NCBI GenBank assembly: GCA_037447655.1
Contig: JBBHKE010001194.1
Coordinates: 1 to 64,000, forward strand
DNA length: 64,000 nt
Source of the DNA: Zygnema cylindricum
Lineage: Eukaryota; Streptophyta; Zygnematophyceae; Zygnematales; Zygnemataceae
Direction of reading: 5' to 3'
Under the pieces are notes generated by a model, which saw only the letters and a program-made list of their open reading frames with translations, was not told the DNA's origin and made no database searches. Made by a program: the position numbers and the translations under genes. Positions 22,243 to 34,400 of this stretch are shown piece by piece; positions within the stretch are counted from its first letter, which is position 1, and each line of letters opens with the position of its first letter.

Positions 22243-23203
22243 GTGAAGTTCCATTAAGACATTTTGTAATTGTACGGCAAACATTACAAAATGCTACAAT
22301 TGAACAAAGTTCCATTACGCAGAGTCTGTAATCCACTTATTAGCAAAAAAGTTGTGCCACGTAACTATAGCTTTGATATTAAAAATCGTCAATGATTTTG
22401 ACACCGGACAAAAATCTTCATTTGCGTACCATGTACGTGCGTACCAGGTCATCGTACAAACACAACTTTTGTACTTTTTGCAGACGCCTTGTCATTTACC
22501 ACCTCATTTTTTTAGGGTTCATGTTTTTACGCGTGACAAATGAGCGTTTCCAGAAATAGTGTGACGAATGGGCGCTAACAAAAATAACGTGACAAAAGTG
22601 CGTTACGAGATTTTGTTTGTATTTTCTGTTGGATTTTTGAATACAAATATAGTGTGCAAAATTCTTTGATTTCCGTTGGTTGTCATCTTGAAACATTTCC
22701 TCATTATCCAGCAATTTTTATATAATTGGTGATATACCCCGCGAGGTACATCACCAATTATAGAAAATTTTGAAGCGAATGCTTCGTGAAAAATATCCAA
22801 CGGTCATTGTTAACTCCCAGACTTTGGGAGAATATGGGCAAGATTCTCTATAATGTTGTTTTCGGAATAAAGCAAAATAATAGGTACGGCATAGTACGAA
22901 GCAACCCGAATTTCTCTAAACTATTGAAATATGTGTATTTTCTAGGTCTATTTTGTGTAGAAAATAATGTTTTTCTTAGGATATTTTTGTTGAAATAAGT
23001 AGTTTTTAATATATTTTCTAGGTCTTAATTTATTAGAAAAGAAAAAGTAGGCAGCCTGCCTCTATCTCTTCTCTCTCTCTCTCGCCCCCATACTTGTTGT
23101 AGTCACTGAAGGAGAGAGAGAGAGAGAGAGCAATGGAGCCATGGCTGCCTCAACTCCATAGGAAGGACTAAAGAGTGGCTTAAGCCACTCTCAACAAAAG
23201 GTT

Positions 23204-23282
23204 GAGTCCGGAAGGACTCGAACCCCCGACCGGTAGAGCGCGGCGTAGCCTTTAGCTCTAACCAGTCTGTCGTAGAAGTCCG
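23204..23282 (-). promoter_or_regulatory. Antisense tRNA-like A/B-box module in the LTR
   Basis: On the minus strand, box B is GGTTCGAGTCC (23214-23224), a perfect match to the Pol III consensus, in a T-arm-like hairpin, and a box A-like TGGTTAGAGCT lies about 30 nt upstream (23254-23264). Equivalent sequences occur in the other LTR subfamilies (for example 46065-46136, where D and T arms resemble an arginine tRNA). Whether it drives Pol III transcription against the element is unknown. Confidence 0.6.
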
Positions 23283-23421
23283 TTAGGAGATATAGGGTTT
23301 CATTACTATTTAAACTATTGTAATGTACTAGATTCATTTAACTGAAACTCTTAACGCCACGCATAGATACAGTTCTATAAATTACGAAGTACTGTACTTG
23401 TTTGAAATGGATATCGCGCAT

Positions 23422-23443
23422 TTTGTTTCGAGAGCGAAACAAA
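23422..23443. promoter_or_regulatory. LTR palindrome 1
   Basis: Perfect 9-bp inverted repeat with arms TTTGTTTCG and CGAAACAAA around a 4-base loop, flanked on both sides by TATCGCGC in direct orientation. The same layout is kept in the LTRs of elements 2, B and 4, whose surrounding sequence has diverged. Confidence 0.7.
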
Positions 23444-23663
23444 TATCGCGCAAGTATTTATTACGGCCGAGATTGAATTTCACGTCAAATCTAACGGCGC
23501 ACATCATCGCCGAAATCCCGGAATGGTCATTTTGGCATTTAGTGACGTGGCATGACCTAGCGCCACGTGGGAAGACATCATTCGGTCGCGGGAATTCCGA
23601 GGAACGTACGGACGAGTGGAAAGTGACCACGCGTCCACTTAATGGTCTTGTCGTACAGAGGCC

Positions 23664-23700
23664 GTACAGAAAGTACATCGGCAGTAGTACTTTCTTGTAC
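23664..23700. promoter_or_regulatory. LTR palindrome 2
   Basis: Arms GTACAGAAAGTAC and GTACTTTCTTGTAC separated by 10 bases, about 110 bases upstream of the TATA box. A matching hairpin exists at the same place in every A-type LTR in the window, with changes in both arms. It may be a protein-binding site or an RNA hairpin. Confidence 0.7.
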
Positions 23701-24013
23701 TATACAGTTTTTGATTGGTTCGTACAGGCAGTAGATAGGAGCTGTGAGAGGGAAGTAGGAAAAACTAGGACTTAGGAAAATTTAGGTAGATAGTCCTCTC
23801 TCTGAGAGTTTGTATAAATTGGCATCTTTGCCACCCTATAACTTATCGCCTGGTTGGCCTTTTTCAAAAATTCTTTTTTCTACGGACTCAGGGGAGTCCA
23901 GGCTACACAAGGGTGCAGTCAAATTGTCAGTTTGCCTTCTTGGACAGCAGTGGTTGTGGCTTAAAGTGGGTTAGTTAAATACTATCTAGAGGCTTCCTGT
24001 ATTCTGTGGTCCG

Positions 24014-27000
24014 ATGGAGGACACAGAATTGCAGGTTATGGGCCCACCCTCTAGGGTGCCCACCTTCAATGGATCTGGGTTCATCTATTGGGAAGCCATG
24101 ATGATGGGAGCTTTGTGTGAAAAACGATACTGGGGTATCGTCAGTGGACAAGTGAAACGTCCACCTTCGGGAACTCCACCAGGATTTGGGGGAGTAAGGT
24201 TTCCTGCAACAACGGCTGCCTCGGCGGAGGAGGCAGATGATGGGGACAGCAGTGTGTCCGAAAAGGGGAAAGGGAAGGAGACACCCCTCACTCCTATTGC
24301 CACAGTATCGGGAGCGGCAATCGTGAAGACCGTGGAGAACGATACTCAAATGTGGGAGGATGTAAACATGGCTGCCAAGAACTTCATTCTGAGGCACCTC
24401 ACTCAAGGTTTGGCCACTCCTCATCTTCACATTTACAAGGCCGAGGAGTTATGGGTGAGTTTGGTGGAAATTTATAGAGCTGGAACTATTCAGGAGCTCC
24501 AGTTGGCTGAGCAAAAGCTACTGAGTTACACTTACAAAGGAGGAAAGATGTTAGATTACTGTAATGATCTTTCTTGTTTGTATACGGAAATGGAAAGTGC
24601 CGGGTGGATAGGTACAATGAAAATGAAAGTTAACACCCTTATCATGAAATTACCAAATGAGTTCGAAAACTTAGTGTACCGAGTACAGGGAATGCCTGAT
24701 AGTTCATGGAAATGGAACACAGTAGTCAGGATGATACTTGTGCAGGAAAACACAATAGAGATTAGGAGAGGAGGAAAGAGCATTCAAGCTCTAGCAGTTG
24801 GAGGGGACCGATGGGGGAAGGACCCGAAGAAACCTTATAGAGGGGAAAGAGATCATTCAGGGGGACAGAGGCCCCCAAAGGGTCTTTGTCATTATTGCAA
24901 AAAGCCGGGACACTTTATTGCAGATTGTGTCAAGCTATCAGAGCTGAGGCTCCAAGAGAACCGTGGAGGAGGTTCTTCCGGAGGGAAGAAAAAGGCACTT
25001 GTGGTTACAAAAGTGTCAGGAGAAACCGAGGATGAGTCCTCTGAGGAGGATGGGGAGCTTCTTCTTGACGAGAGTTTGGAGGAGAAGGAGATTCCTCGGA
25101 GGCAGAAGTGTGCCCTTAGAGCCATCCGGGAAGCTCCACAGGAAGGATGGATCATCGACTCAGGTGCATCCATGCATATGTGTCGTGATAAAGAACTCTT
25201 CACTAAGTTAAGAAAGATTCCTACTGTAGAGATAGAGTATGGGGATGGGAGAGTGGTTACTACAGATCTAGTGGGATCAGTAGATCTGAAAGTCTTAGTG
25301 GAGGGTAAGACTTCTATACTTACATTCTCAGATGTACTTTACATTCCTCAGCTATATAAAAATCATGTCTCTACGTCTGTGTTAGATGACAAAGAGTTTG
25401 ATACCTTCACCAGAAAGGGAGTCTTTACAGCTAAGTATGGGGATGAAATTTACTTCACAGCAGATAAGGGTAGCCAAGGAATGTTTAGGCTTAACTTGAG
25501 TAATGAAAAGAAGAATGCTTACTATGTTGGTGTTCCTAAGGTGATGATTTGGCATAAGCGGTTGGGTCATGTACATTTTGATAGGTTAAGGGAAATGAAA
25601 AAGCTTGGGGTAGTAGATGGCATTGAGTTTGGGGATAATGAAATGATGGATGATTGTAGTGGTTGTGCTCAAGGTAAGGCTCACAGACTTCCCTTTCCCA
25701 AAGCCGCCACATATAGAGGTGAGAAAGTATTAGATTTAGTCCACACAGATATTTGGGGGCCTGCAAAAGTACCTTCGGTTGGAGGAAAGAGGTTTATGAT
25801 GACAATAACCGATGACTGGTCTAGATACTCTAGAGTCTACTTTCTGAAAACAAAGTCTGAAGCATCAACTTACTTCAAAGAATATAAAGCTTGGAGTGAG
25901 AAGTTGCATGAAACCCCCATTAAGAGGATAAGGAGTGATAATGGGGGGGAATATACCTCTAACGAGTTTGAGGAATATTTGAGAGATGAGGGAGTGCAGC
26001 ACCAGAAAACTGTACCATATAACCCAGAACAAAATGGGGTAGCTGAGAGGTTGAATAGAACACTAGGAGATAGTGCATGCAGTATGTTGGCAGACAAGAA
26101 AATAGGAAAGAGATTTTGGGCAGAGGCAATGAACTGTGCCAACTATATTAAAAATAGAGTCCTTACCTCAGCTGTAAAGGGAGTGACACCTTATGAGAGA
26201 TGGGTTGGAAGGAAACCAGATATCTCACACCTTAAAGTATTTGGTAGCCAAGTTTACAGTCTTGACACAGATAGGAAAAACTGGAAACTAGATGCTAAGG
26301 GAAAACCTGGATACTTTGTGGGATATGATGAGGATATTAAGGGATATAGAGTCTATGACTTAGCAAAGAAAGATATCATTCTGGTCAAACACTTAGTTGT
26401 CATGGATGAAGGGAAGTCATTTGACCCCTTCAAATATACAAAAAAGATAAGGATCAGATTTGAGTCCGAAAGTGAGGAGAACTCAGTCGTTCCCGAAAAA
26501 GACATGAGTGAAACTGTGATTACAGATTCAGGGGAGATCGAAGATACAGGAGACTCACCGCAAACCTCACATACTCCCATGGACTTTGAAGAGATAGAAG
26601 AAGCGGGACAAGATACGGTTTTTATGGACAGGGGAGCCGATGAGACAGTGAGAAGAAATCCAAGACTTCCATCCATTCCAACTTCGGAGTTTGAGGGAGG
26701 AAGGAGGAGCAGCAAAAGGATACAGGAAAAACATGCTGCCCATAAGGTAACTAAGCTATCTCACCCAGATGAGCCTCAGTCTTACTTAGAGGCAGTGAAC
26801 AGTCCAGAGAAAGAAAGATGGATTAGAGCCATAAATGATGAGATGGCTTCTATCATGGAAGCAAATACTTGGGAACTAGCGGATTGCCCTCCAGACAGCA
26901 AACCTATTGGATGTAAATGGGTATTTAAACTATAACTGAACCCAAATAATACAATTGAGAGGTATAAGGCTCGATTGGTAGCGAAGGGGTTCACCCAAAA

Positions 27001-28363
27001 AGAGGGGATTGACTATGAGGAGACCTTTGCTCCAGTTGTTCGGTTCCCATCGGTAAGGATTCTCCTCAGTCTGGCCGCAGCGGAAGACATGGAAATTCAC
27101 TAGATGGATATTAAGACTGCCTTTCTTAATGGTGAGTTAGAGGAAGAAATTTTTATGAGGCAACCCGAGGGGTTTGTGGAAGAAGGAGAAGAGAGCAAAG
27201 TGTGCAGGCTCATAAAGTCCTTATATGGACTGAAACAGGCTCCCCGACAGTGGAATAAGAAACTAGATGAGTTTCTCACCGATCTGGGATACATCCGGAT
27301 CAGCTCTGACCATTGTATCTATATGTTTGAAGATGAGAATGGTGTCATTTTTATTGCAATTTATGTGGATGATCTGCTTGTGTTAAGTAAGTCTTTAGAG
27401 AATATCAATAGGCTAAAGAAAGATCTTAGGGGCAGATTTGATATGAAGGATTTAGGGGAGGCAAAATATATTTTGGGGATCCAAATGGAAAGAGATAGGG
27501 GGAAGAAGATTATCAGACTTACTCAGAAAGAAGCAATAGGTAATATGCTTGAGAAATTCCAGATGGAAAATGCTAACAGTTGTACCACTCCCATGGACTT
27601 GAAAAAAGGAAGTGATGGGAGTGTAGAAGGAGGAGTGATGATCTTAGACGATCAGATGAGTCCAGAGGAGAGAGAGTTCATGAAGTCTATCCCTTATAGA
27701 CAGGTCGTAGGAAGCTTAATCTATTTTATGAATTGTACCAGGCCGGACATAGCGGCGGCAGTTGGTGTACTCAGTAGGAGTCTTAATGATCCTAGGAAGA
27801 GGGATTGGGAGGCAGCCAAGAGAGTCATGAGATATCTGGTGGGAACTAGAGAGTTATGGTTGCATTTGGGAGGGGAGCACACTGATATCACCACTTGGAG
27901 TGATGCCAGTTATGGGGACGCACCTATGAGACGATGCACTTCTGGGTATGTGTTGTATGTTGGGGAAGGTGCTTGCTGTTGGAGCAGTAAGCAACAAAAG
28001 GTGGTTGCTCAGTCTACTATGGAGGCTGAGTACATGGCGTCTTGTTCTGCTGTGAAAGAACTAATGTGGGTGAAGTCATTATTGCAAGAACTGGGATATA
28101 TGAAGGAGGGAGTGCATGAAATCTTTTGCGATAATCAAGCTGCAATCGCAATCGCAGCCAATCCAAAACATCATTTCAAAGCAAAACATATGGACATAAG
28201 ATTGAGCTTCGTAAGAGAAAAAGTTGAAAATAAAATTTTAAATCTTGTGTATAGACCTGATGAAGAAATGGTGGCTGACATGATGACCAAACCTGTGCCC
28301 TCTCCTAAATTAAAATATTGTCGGGAGAAATGCGGGTTAAAAGAAAAAATAAAATTTGACTAG
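24014..28363 (+). CDS. Element 1 gag-pol polyprotein, two in-frame stops
   Basis: One frame of 1450 codons, including the final TAG at 28361, with TAA at 26933 and TAG at 27101 as the only internal interruptions. Order: gag (MEDTELQVMGPPSRVP...), CCHC zinc knuckle CHYCKKPGHFIADC near residue 295, aspartic protease WIIDSGASMHM, pre-integrase WHKRLGHVHF, integrase core (DLVHTDIWGP, RSDNGGEYTS and a downstream Glu), reverse transcriptase with YVDDLLV (27360-27380), and RNase H (WSDASYGD, KHMDIRLSFVRE). Gag before integrase before RT is the Ty1/copia order. Its first 20 bases lie in the LTR. The TAG falls at H-[Q]-M-D, where glutamine is usual (CAG to TAG); the TAA falls at a position that is Lys in element 3. 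It ends at TAG just before the polypurine tract. Readthrough or frame rescue is possible but recent decay is simpler. Confidence 0.93.
24034..24048 (+). other. Primer binding site, internal initiator tRNA-Met type
   Basis: GGTTATGGGCCCACC follows the LTR directly. It is complementary to the anticodon stem-loop of plant-type initiator tRNA-Met (GGUGGGCCCAUAACC) instead of a tRNA 3' end. Drosophila copia and yeast Ty5 are known to use a half-tRNA-iMet in this way. The same bases encode gag residues V-M-G-P-P. Confidence 0.8.
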
Positions 28364-28376
28364 AAAATAAGGGGAG
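28364..28376 (+). other. Polypurine tract of element 1
   Basis: AAAATAAGGGGAG directly precedes the 3' LTR. Similar purine tracts precede the 3' LTRs of B, 2, 3 and 4. It primes plus-strand DNA synthesis in this element class. Confidence 0.85.
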
Positions 28377-29419
28377 TGTTGAAATAAGTAGTTTTTAATA
28401 TATTTTCTAGGTCTAAATTTATTAGAAAAGAAAAAGTAGGCAGCCTGCCTCTATCTCTTCTCTCTCTCTCTCGCCCCCATACTTGTTGTAGTCACTGAAG
28501 GAGAGAGAGAGAGAGAGCAATGGAGCCATGGCTGCCTCAACTCCATAGGAAGGACTAAAGAGTGGCTTAAGCCACTCTCAACAAAAGGTTGAGTCCGGAA
28601 GGACTCGAACCCCCGACCGGTAGAGCGCGGCGTAGCCTTTAGCTCTAACCAGTCTGTCGTAGAAGTCCGTTAGGAGATATAGGGTTTCATTACTATTTAA
28701 ACTATTGTAATGTACTAGATTCATTTAACTGAAACTCTTAACGCCACGCATAGATACAGTTCTATAAATTACGAAGTACTATACTTGTTTGAAATGGATA
28801 TCGCGCATTTTGTTTCGAGAGCGAAACAAATATCGCGCAAGTATTTTTACGGCCGAGATTGAATTTCACGTCAAATCTAACGGCGCACATCATCGCCGAA
28901 ATCCGGGAATGGTCATTTTGGCATTTAGTGACGTGGCATGACCTAGCGCCACGTGGGAAGACATCATTCGGTCGCGGGAATTCCGAGGAACGTACGGACG
29001 AGTGGAAAGTGACCACGCGTCCACTTAATGGTCTTGTCGTACAGAGGCCGTACAGAAAGTACATCGGCAGTAGTACTTTCTTGTACTATACAGTTTTTGA
29101 TTGGTTCGTACAGGCAGTAGATAGGAGCTGTGAGAGGGAAGTAGGAAAAACTAGGACTTAGGAAAATTTAGGTAGATAGTCCTCTCTCTGAGAGTTTGTA
29201 TAAATTGGCATCTTTGCCACCCTATAACTTATCACCTGGTTGGCCTTTTTCAAAAATTCTTTTTTCTACGGACTCAGGGGAGTCCAGGCTACACAGGGGT
29301 GCAGTCAAATTGTCAGTTTGCCTTCTTGGACAGCAGTGGTTGTGGCTTAAAGTGGGCTAGTTAAATACTATCTAGAGGCTTCCTGTATTCTGTGGTCCGA
29401 TGGAGGACAGAGAATTGCA
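28377..29419 (+). repeat. 3' LTR of element 1
   Basis: Matches 22988-24033 almost completely, ends GAATTGCA, and is followed by the ATTTT target duplication and the rest of the element 2 LTR. It repeats the tRNA-like module (about 28591-28669), both palindromes, the TATA box and the in-LTR ATG. Confidence 0.93.
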
Positions 29420-29424
29420 ATTTT

Positions 29425-30578
29425 TTCTAGGGTGAAATAGAAAAAAAACGTAGAAAGTTTACCTCCAAACTCCTCTCTCTAACCCCCACAATTGTCGTAG
29501 TCATTAAAGGCTAGAGAGGGAGCTAGAGTCATGGCTGCCTAAGCTGCATAGAGAGACACGTAGTAGAATCTAGGTAGATTTACCAAAAGGTATTTGACGG
29601 ACCCAGGATTTGATCCTGCTACCAACCGTCCGTCAAATCACCCTTAGTCGTAAGCCTTATCCTATAGACTAAGATCAATACAAAGATGAATGGGAATTGA
29701 TAAGTATTTAAACATGTACAATGGCATAAATTCATTTAACAACGCGAAGAGACATGCAACATAGACACATTTTAAATGTATGTATGACGTACGGTACTTC
29801 ACTAAATGAATACCGCGCATTTGTTTCGACAACAAAACAAATACCGCGCATTGATTTTTGATGGTTGGATTTAAAAGCCGATCTTGATCGAACGGCCGCG
29901 ATAGATGCCGAGATCGCGGAGTGGGCGTTTTGGCAGTTTTCGGTCATCACCACGTTAAATGACACATGGCACAATCATATTGGATTGCGACAATTCCGGA
30001 GATTACGGGAACAAATCCGAATATGACACGTGTCAAATTTTTGGCCATGTCGTACGATGGTCGTACAGAAAGTACACCGACACTTGTACTTTTCTGTACA
30101 ACACAGTATTGGGATTGGTGCTGTACGTCAGTAGATAGGTAGTTTAGAGAGAGATAGGACTTAGAAAATTTAGTAGGTAGGCACCTCTCTCCGAGAGAGC
30201 TCTTGTACAAAAGGTCATCATTGACCACTCATAACTTACTGCTCAGGGAGAAAATTCAGAGATTCTTTTTGCTGCGGACACAAGGGAGTCCAGGCTACAC
30301 AATGGTGAAGTTGGTCAAAGTCTTTGCCTGCCAGGGTGGCTGCATTTTTAAGGGAAAGTCAAAGTGCGTGAATGTGTCCAAAACTCATTTCTAGCTTTGC
30401 ATTCTGTGATGGAACTGAGCACACAAAAAGTCTTATTTCAGAAGGGTTAAGTTGTATTGGGGTTCTGATTGTCAAGAGTTAAGTCATTTGGGTTTGTATC
30501 AACTTGGATTCGGCACTAACTAGATAAGCTTATTTGGATATGCGAATTCTGTGGGGGAATGGACGGTATGGAGTTTCA
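29425..30578 (+). repeat. 5' LTR of element 2, right part
   Basis: Continues the LTR begun at 22922-22987. It carries a tRNA-like box B in antisense (GGATCAAATCC), palindrome 1 with arms around 29829-29850, and palindrome 2 at 30060-30107. It ends GAGTTTCA, with the gag ATG at 30559, exactly 20 nt before the end. The primer site that follows is AGTAATGGGCCCACC, with two changes from element 1. Confidence 0.85.
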
Positions 30579-31402
30579 AGTAATGGGCCCACCATCTAAG
30601 GTGCCTATGTTTGATGGAACAGACTTCTCTTATTCAGAATTTATGATGGAGGGATTGCTTTTCGAAAAGCACTTATGGGGAATTGTTTCAGGACAAGTGA
30701 GGTGTCCGCCACCGGCTTCGGTGGAGCTCACCATGGAGATTCATTTGGCGCTTCCAAGAAAAACCAACCAGAGTTCAGATGCAACGCAAGGTGAAGGGAA
30801 AATAATTTCCATGGAAGGGAGAATAGGGGAGAAGGGTAGAGGAACACCGATGGTGAGGGGAGCTAGGCTCTCGGCTACAGTTCCACCTGTTGGGGGTATA
30901 ACTAAACCAAAAACCAAAGAAAATGATAGTAAAATTTGGGAGTATAAAAACACTATAGAAAAACATCTCATATTTAGAAACGTGTCTAAGTCTATAGTTA
31001 TCACTCTTATAGCATTAGCCAAATCATCTAAAATTTGGGAAGCACTAATTAAGACTTATAACAGTGAAACTATTCAGAGGCAACAATAAGTAAAATAGGA
31101 AATAGAAGCCTATGTTTATAAAGGCGATAGCATGATAAAGTTTTGCAATGATATTGCAATGTTATATGTTGAGCTTGTTAGTCTAGGATATTTAGAATCT
31201 GAGGAGAGAAAGATTAACACACTAATTATGAAACTCCCAGAAGAGTACAAAAACATCCTTAACCGTATGAAGGAAAAGGATGGCTCCTCATGGACTTGGA
31301 GCATTACCATTGGGATGATTCTTGTGAGAGAAAACACTTTAGAGCTTTGTAGGGGAAGTAACAGGGTGAATGCACTAACGGGTGGTGGTGACTGGCGGAA
31401 GC
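30559..31402 (+). pseudogene. Element 2 gag, first part
   Basis: Encodes MDGMEFQVMGPPSKVPMFDG and about 175 further residues, then two nearby stops (TAA at 31087 and TAG at 31096, at Leu and Gln positions in element 4), then an open continuation to the element B insertion. Homologous along its length to the intact gag of element 4. The second part resumes at 35655. Confidence 0.85.
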
Positions 31403-34400
31403 TGTTGAAATTCAAGTATTTTCTAGGTCTAGAGATTGTAAAATAAAAAGCAAAGAGGAGACATTGACAGCCTACCTCTAACTCTTCACTCAAGTCCCCA
31501 CACTTGTCCCAGTCACTAAAGACTTGAGGAAGAGTTAGATTCATGGTTGCCTAGGCTGTCCAAAGAGGACAGGGAGGCAAACCTTGATAGAGTTACCTAA
31601 AAGATTTTGACTGATTCAAGATTTGATCTGAGTACCCACCGTCTATCTAACTAGCCGTTAACCTTAACCGTTTAGTCTAAAACTAGTGTTAATGATATAT
31701 GGTTTAATAATTATATAAAGACTCATACGTAGACTAATTCATTCAACTGAAACTTCATTCGGGATGCATAGATTCAGTTATGTAGAGTACTGAGTACGGT
31801 ACGGAGAAGAAATAGATACCGCGCATTTTGTTTCGATAGCGAAACAAATACCGCGCAGGTATTTATGACGGCTACGATTGAAATCTAGTTTTGATCAAAG
31901 GGCCGTGAAGGATACCGAGATCGCGGAAGAGCGGTTTGCGATCATTGCCATATCGAGTGACACGTGGCGCGATAACATTAGATTGCGGCGACTCCGGACA
32001 TTATGGGAACAAATCTCGATTTGACACGTGTCGACATTTTGGCCATGTTGTACAATGGCCGTACAAAAAGTACATCACTAAATGTACTTTCTTGTACGAC
32101 ACAGTAATTTGATTGGCGTCGTACATCAATAGATAGAATTTTAGAGAGAGAATAGGACTTAGAAAATTAAGTAGGTGGCAGCCTCTCTCTGAGAGAGCTC
32201 CTGTACAAAAGGTCATCTTTGACCATTCATAACTATCAATTTACTTGACCATTTTCAGTGATTCTTTTTGCTGCGGACTCAGGGGAGTCCAAGCTACAGA
32301 GTGGTGTAGTCGGTCAGATTTTTTGCCTGCCAATGTGGCTGCATTAATAAGAGAAAGTCAAAGTGGGTGAATGTGTCCAAAACTGATATTCTAACTTTGC
32401 ATTCTGTGGTGGAACTGAGCACACAGAAAGTCTTATTTCACAGGGGTGAAGCTATAATAGGTTTGTGATTGTCAAGGGGTCAGTCATTTGGGTTTATATC
32501 AACTTGGAGTCGGCACTATTTAGATTTGCTTCTTTTGGATCTGCGATTTCTATGGGCAATGGAGCACACAGAGTTTCAGGTTCTGGGCCCACCATCCAGG
32601 GTGCCTATGTTTGATGGAACATGCTTCATTTATTGGGGATTTATGATGGAGGGGTTTCTTTTCGAGAAGCACTTATGGGGAATTGTTTCGGGACAAGTGA
32701 GGTGTCCTCTAGGGCTTTGGAGGAAATCACTATGGAGAATCATCTGGGGTTACCGAGAAAATCAATCGGAGTTCAGATGCAAAGGAAGGTGAAGGGAAAA
32801 TCATTGCCATGGAAAGGGGAAAATGGGAGAAAGGAAAAGGAACACTGATGGTGAGGGGAGCTAAGCTCTTGACTATGGTTCCACTTGTGGGGATTAAAAC
32901 CAAAGAAAACGACAAAAAAATATGGGAATACAAAAACACTATAGCAAAGCATCTCACACTTAGAAACGTGTCTAAGTCCATAGCTATCACTCTTGTAAAC
33001 TTAATGAAGTCTTTAGAGATATGGGAAGCACTAAGTCAGATTTATAAGAGTGAGACTATTCAGAGGCAGCAATTAGTAAAGCAATAAATAGATGCCTATA
33101 TTTATAAAGGCGGTAGCCTGATAGAGTTTTGCAATGATATTGCTGCGCTATATGTTGAGCTTGCTAGTGCGGGATATGTAGAATCTGAGGAGAGGAAGAT
33201 TAATACACTACTTATGAAACTCCCAGATGAGTACGAAAACATCATTTGTCGTATGCAGGCAATGGATGGCTCCTCATGGACTTGGAGCTTTATGATGGGG
33301 ATAATTCTTCTGAGGGAAAGCACTTTGGAGCTTCATAGGGGAAGTGACAGGGTGAATGCATTTACAGTTGGTGGTGATTGGCGGAAGCGTGATGAGAGGA
33401 ACATCGGTGAAGAGCGGAAGCGTGATGAGAGGAAGAAAGACAAAAGTAAACCTTAACGGAACTTTGGTAGAAAGAGAGGGAGAGGAAAAGAAACGATAGC
33501 TTTGAAGAAGGGTGTTTGCTTCTTTTGTAGGGAACAGGGTCAGAGGAATGCCCTTGTTTGGAAGAAATTAGAAGTTGGAATGTGGATGAGAACGAAGAAG
33601 GGGAAGAGGAGAAAGATGATGAAGATATGTTGGAGCTTCTCCGCGCTGGTAGTATGGGGAAGAGAGAAAAGCACACAGAAATTCCACGTAAGCAACAGTG
33701 TACTTTTAGAGGTATAAGGGAAGTAAAAAGAGAGGAGATACTTGAGGGAGTTCAAAATATTGAGGACAGGTTCATAGATATTTTGGAAACTGAAAACTGG
33801 TCGGAAAGGGAGACTTCAACGGATTCCGAGGAAAGGGGGGAAGTGAAACTAGAAGGGGTTCTAAAGGATAGGGGAGAAGAGGAATATATGATTATAGACT
33901 TAGGGGAGGATAAATATTTTTTGGGAGTAAGAATAGAAAGCGATAGTGGAAAGAATTACATGGGAGAGAGTGAGGTAAATTCAGTAAATGAGATAATTAT
34001 CATGGATGACAATATGAGTTCGGAAGATGTAGATTTCATGAGGAACTTAGTGAGGACTAGTGATTTTTGGGAATATTTGACGGGGGGTGGATTTGACATC
34101 TCTACTTGGTGTGATGTCACTTGTGAAGATGTGCCTGTAAAAGGGTTATCATCCGGGTGTGTGTTGCACATTGGAGATGGGGCTGACTGTTGGACATCCA
34201 AAAGGGAAAGTGGATTTTGGTTGGATGAAATGGGGAGGAGGTGGATAAAATATTTGCTTGGGTTTTTGAAAAGTGGCATGCAAAATAAAATGTATGATCG
34301 ACACGATGAAATTATTTTTGGTCATCTAATACACTTTCTTAAATATAAAGGTTTTCGCTTGAAGCTTCATAAAGGAAAAAGGGAAAAGGAAAGGAAAATA

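Larger units (their letters stand above)
22988..24033 (+). repeat. 5' LTR of element 1
   Basis: Starts TGTTGAAATAAG and ends GAATTGCA. It contains, in order, a CT/GA-rich pair, an antisense tRNA-like module (23204-23282), a palindrome with arms TTTGTTTCG (23422-23443), a G-box CACGTG (23564-23569), a second palindrome (23664-23700), TATAAAT (23813-23819) and, 20 nt before its end, the gag start codon (24014). Transcription probably starts 20-35 nt after the TATA box. Confidence 0.93.
22988..29419 (+). mobile_element. Copia element 1, nearly intact autonomous LTR retrotransposon
   Basis: 6432 bp, LTRs 22988-24033 and 28377-29419, both TG...CA. Target duplication ATTTT (22983-22987 and 29420-29424) lies inside the 5' LTR of element 2. 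By eye the two LTRs differ by about eight substitutions and two or three small indels in ~1045 bp, so it is the youngest or among the youngest elements here. It has a primer site, polypurine tract and a gag-pol frame broken by only two stop codons. Confidence 0.95.
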
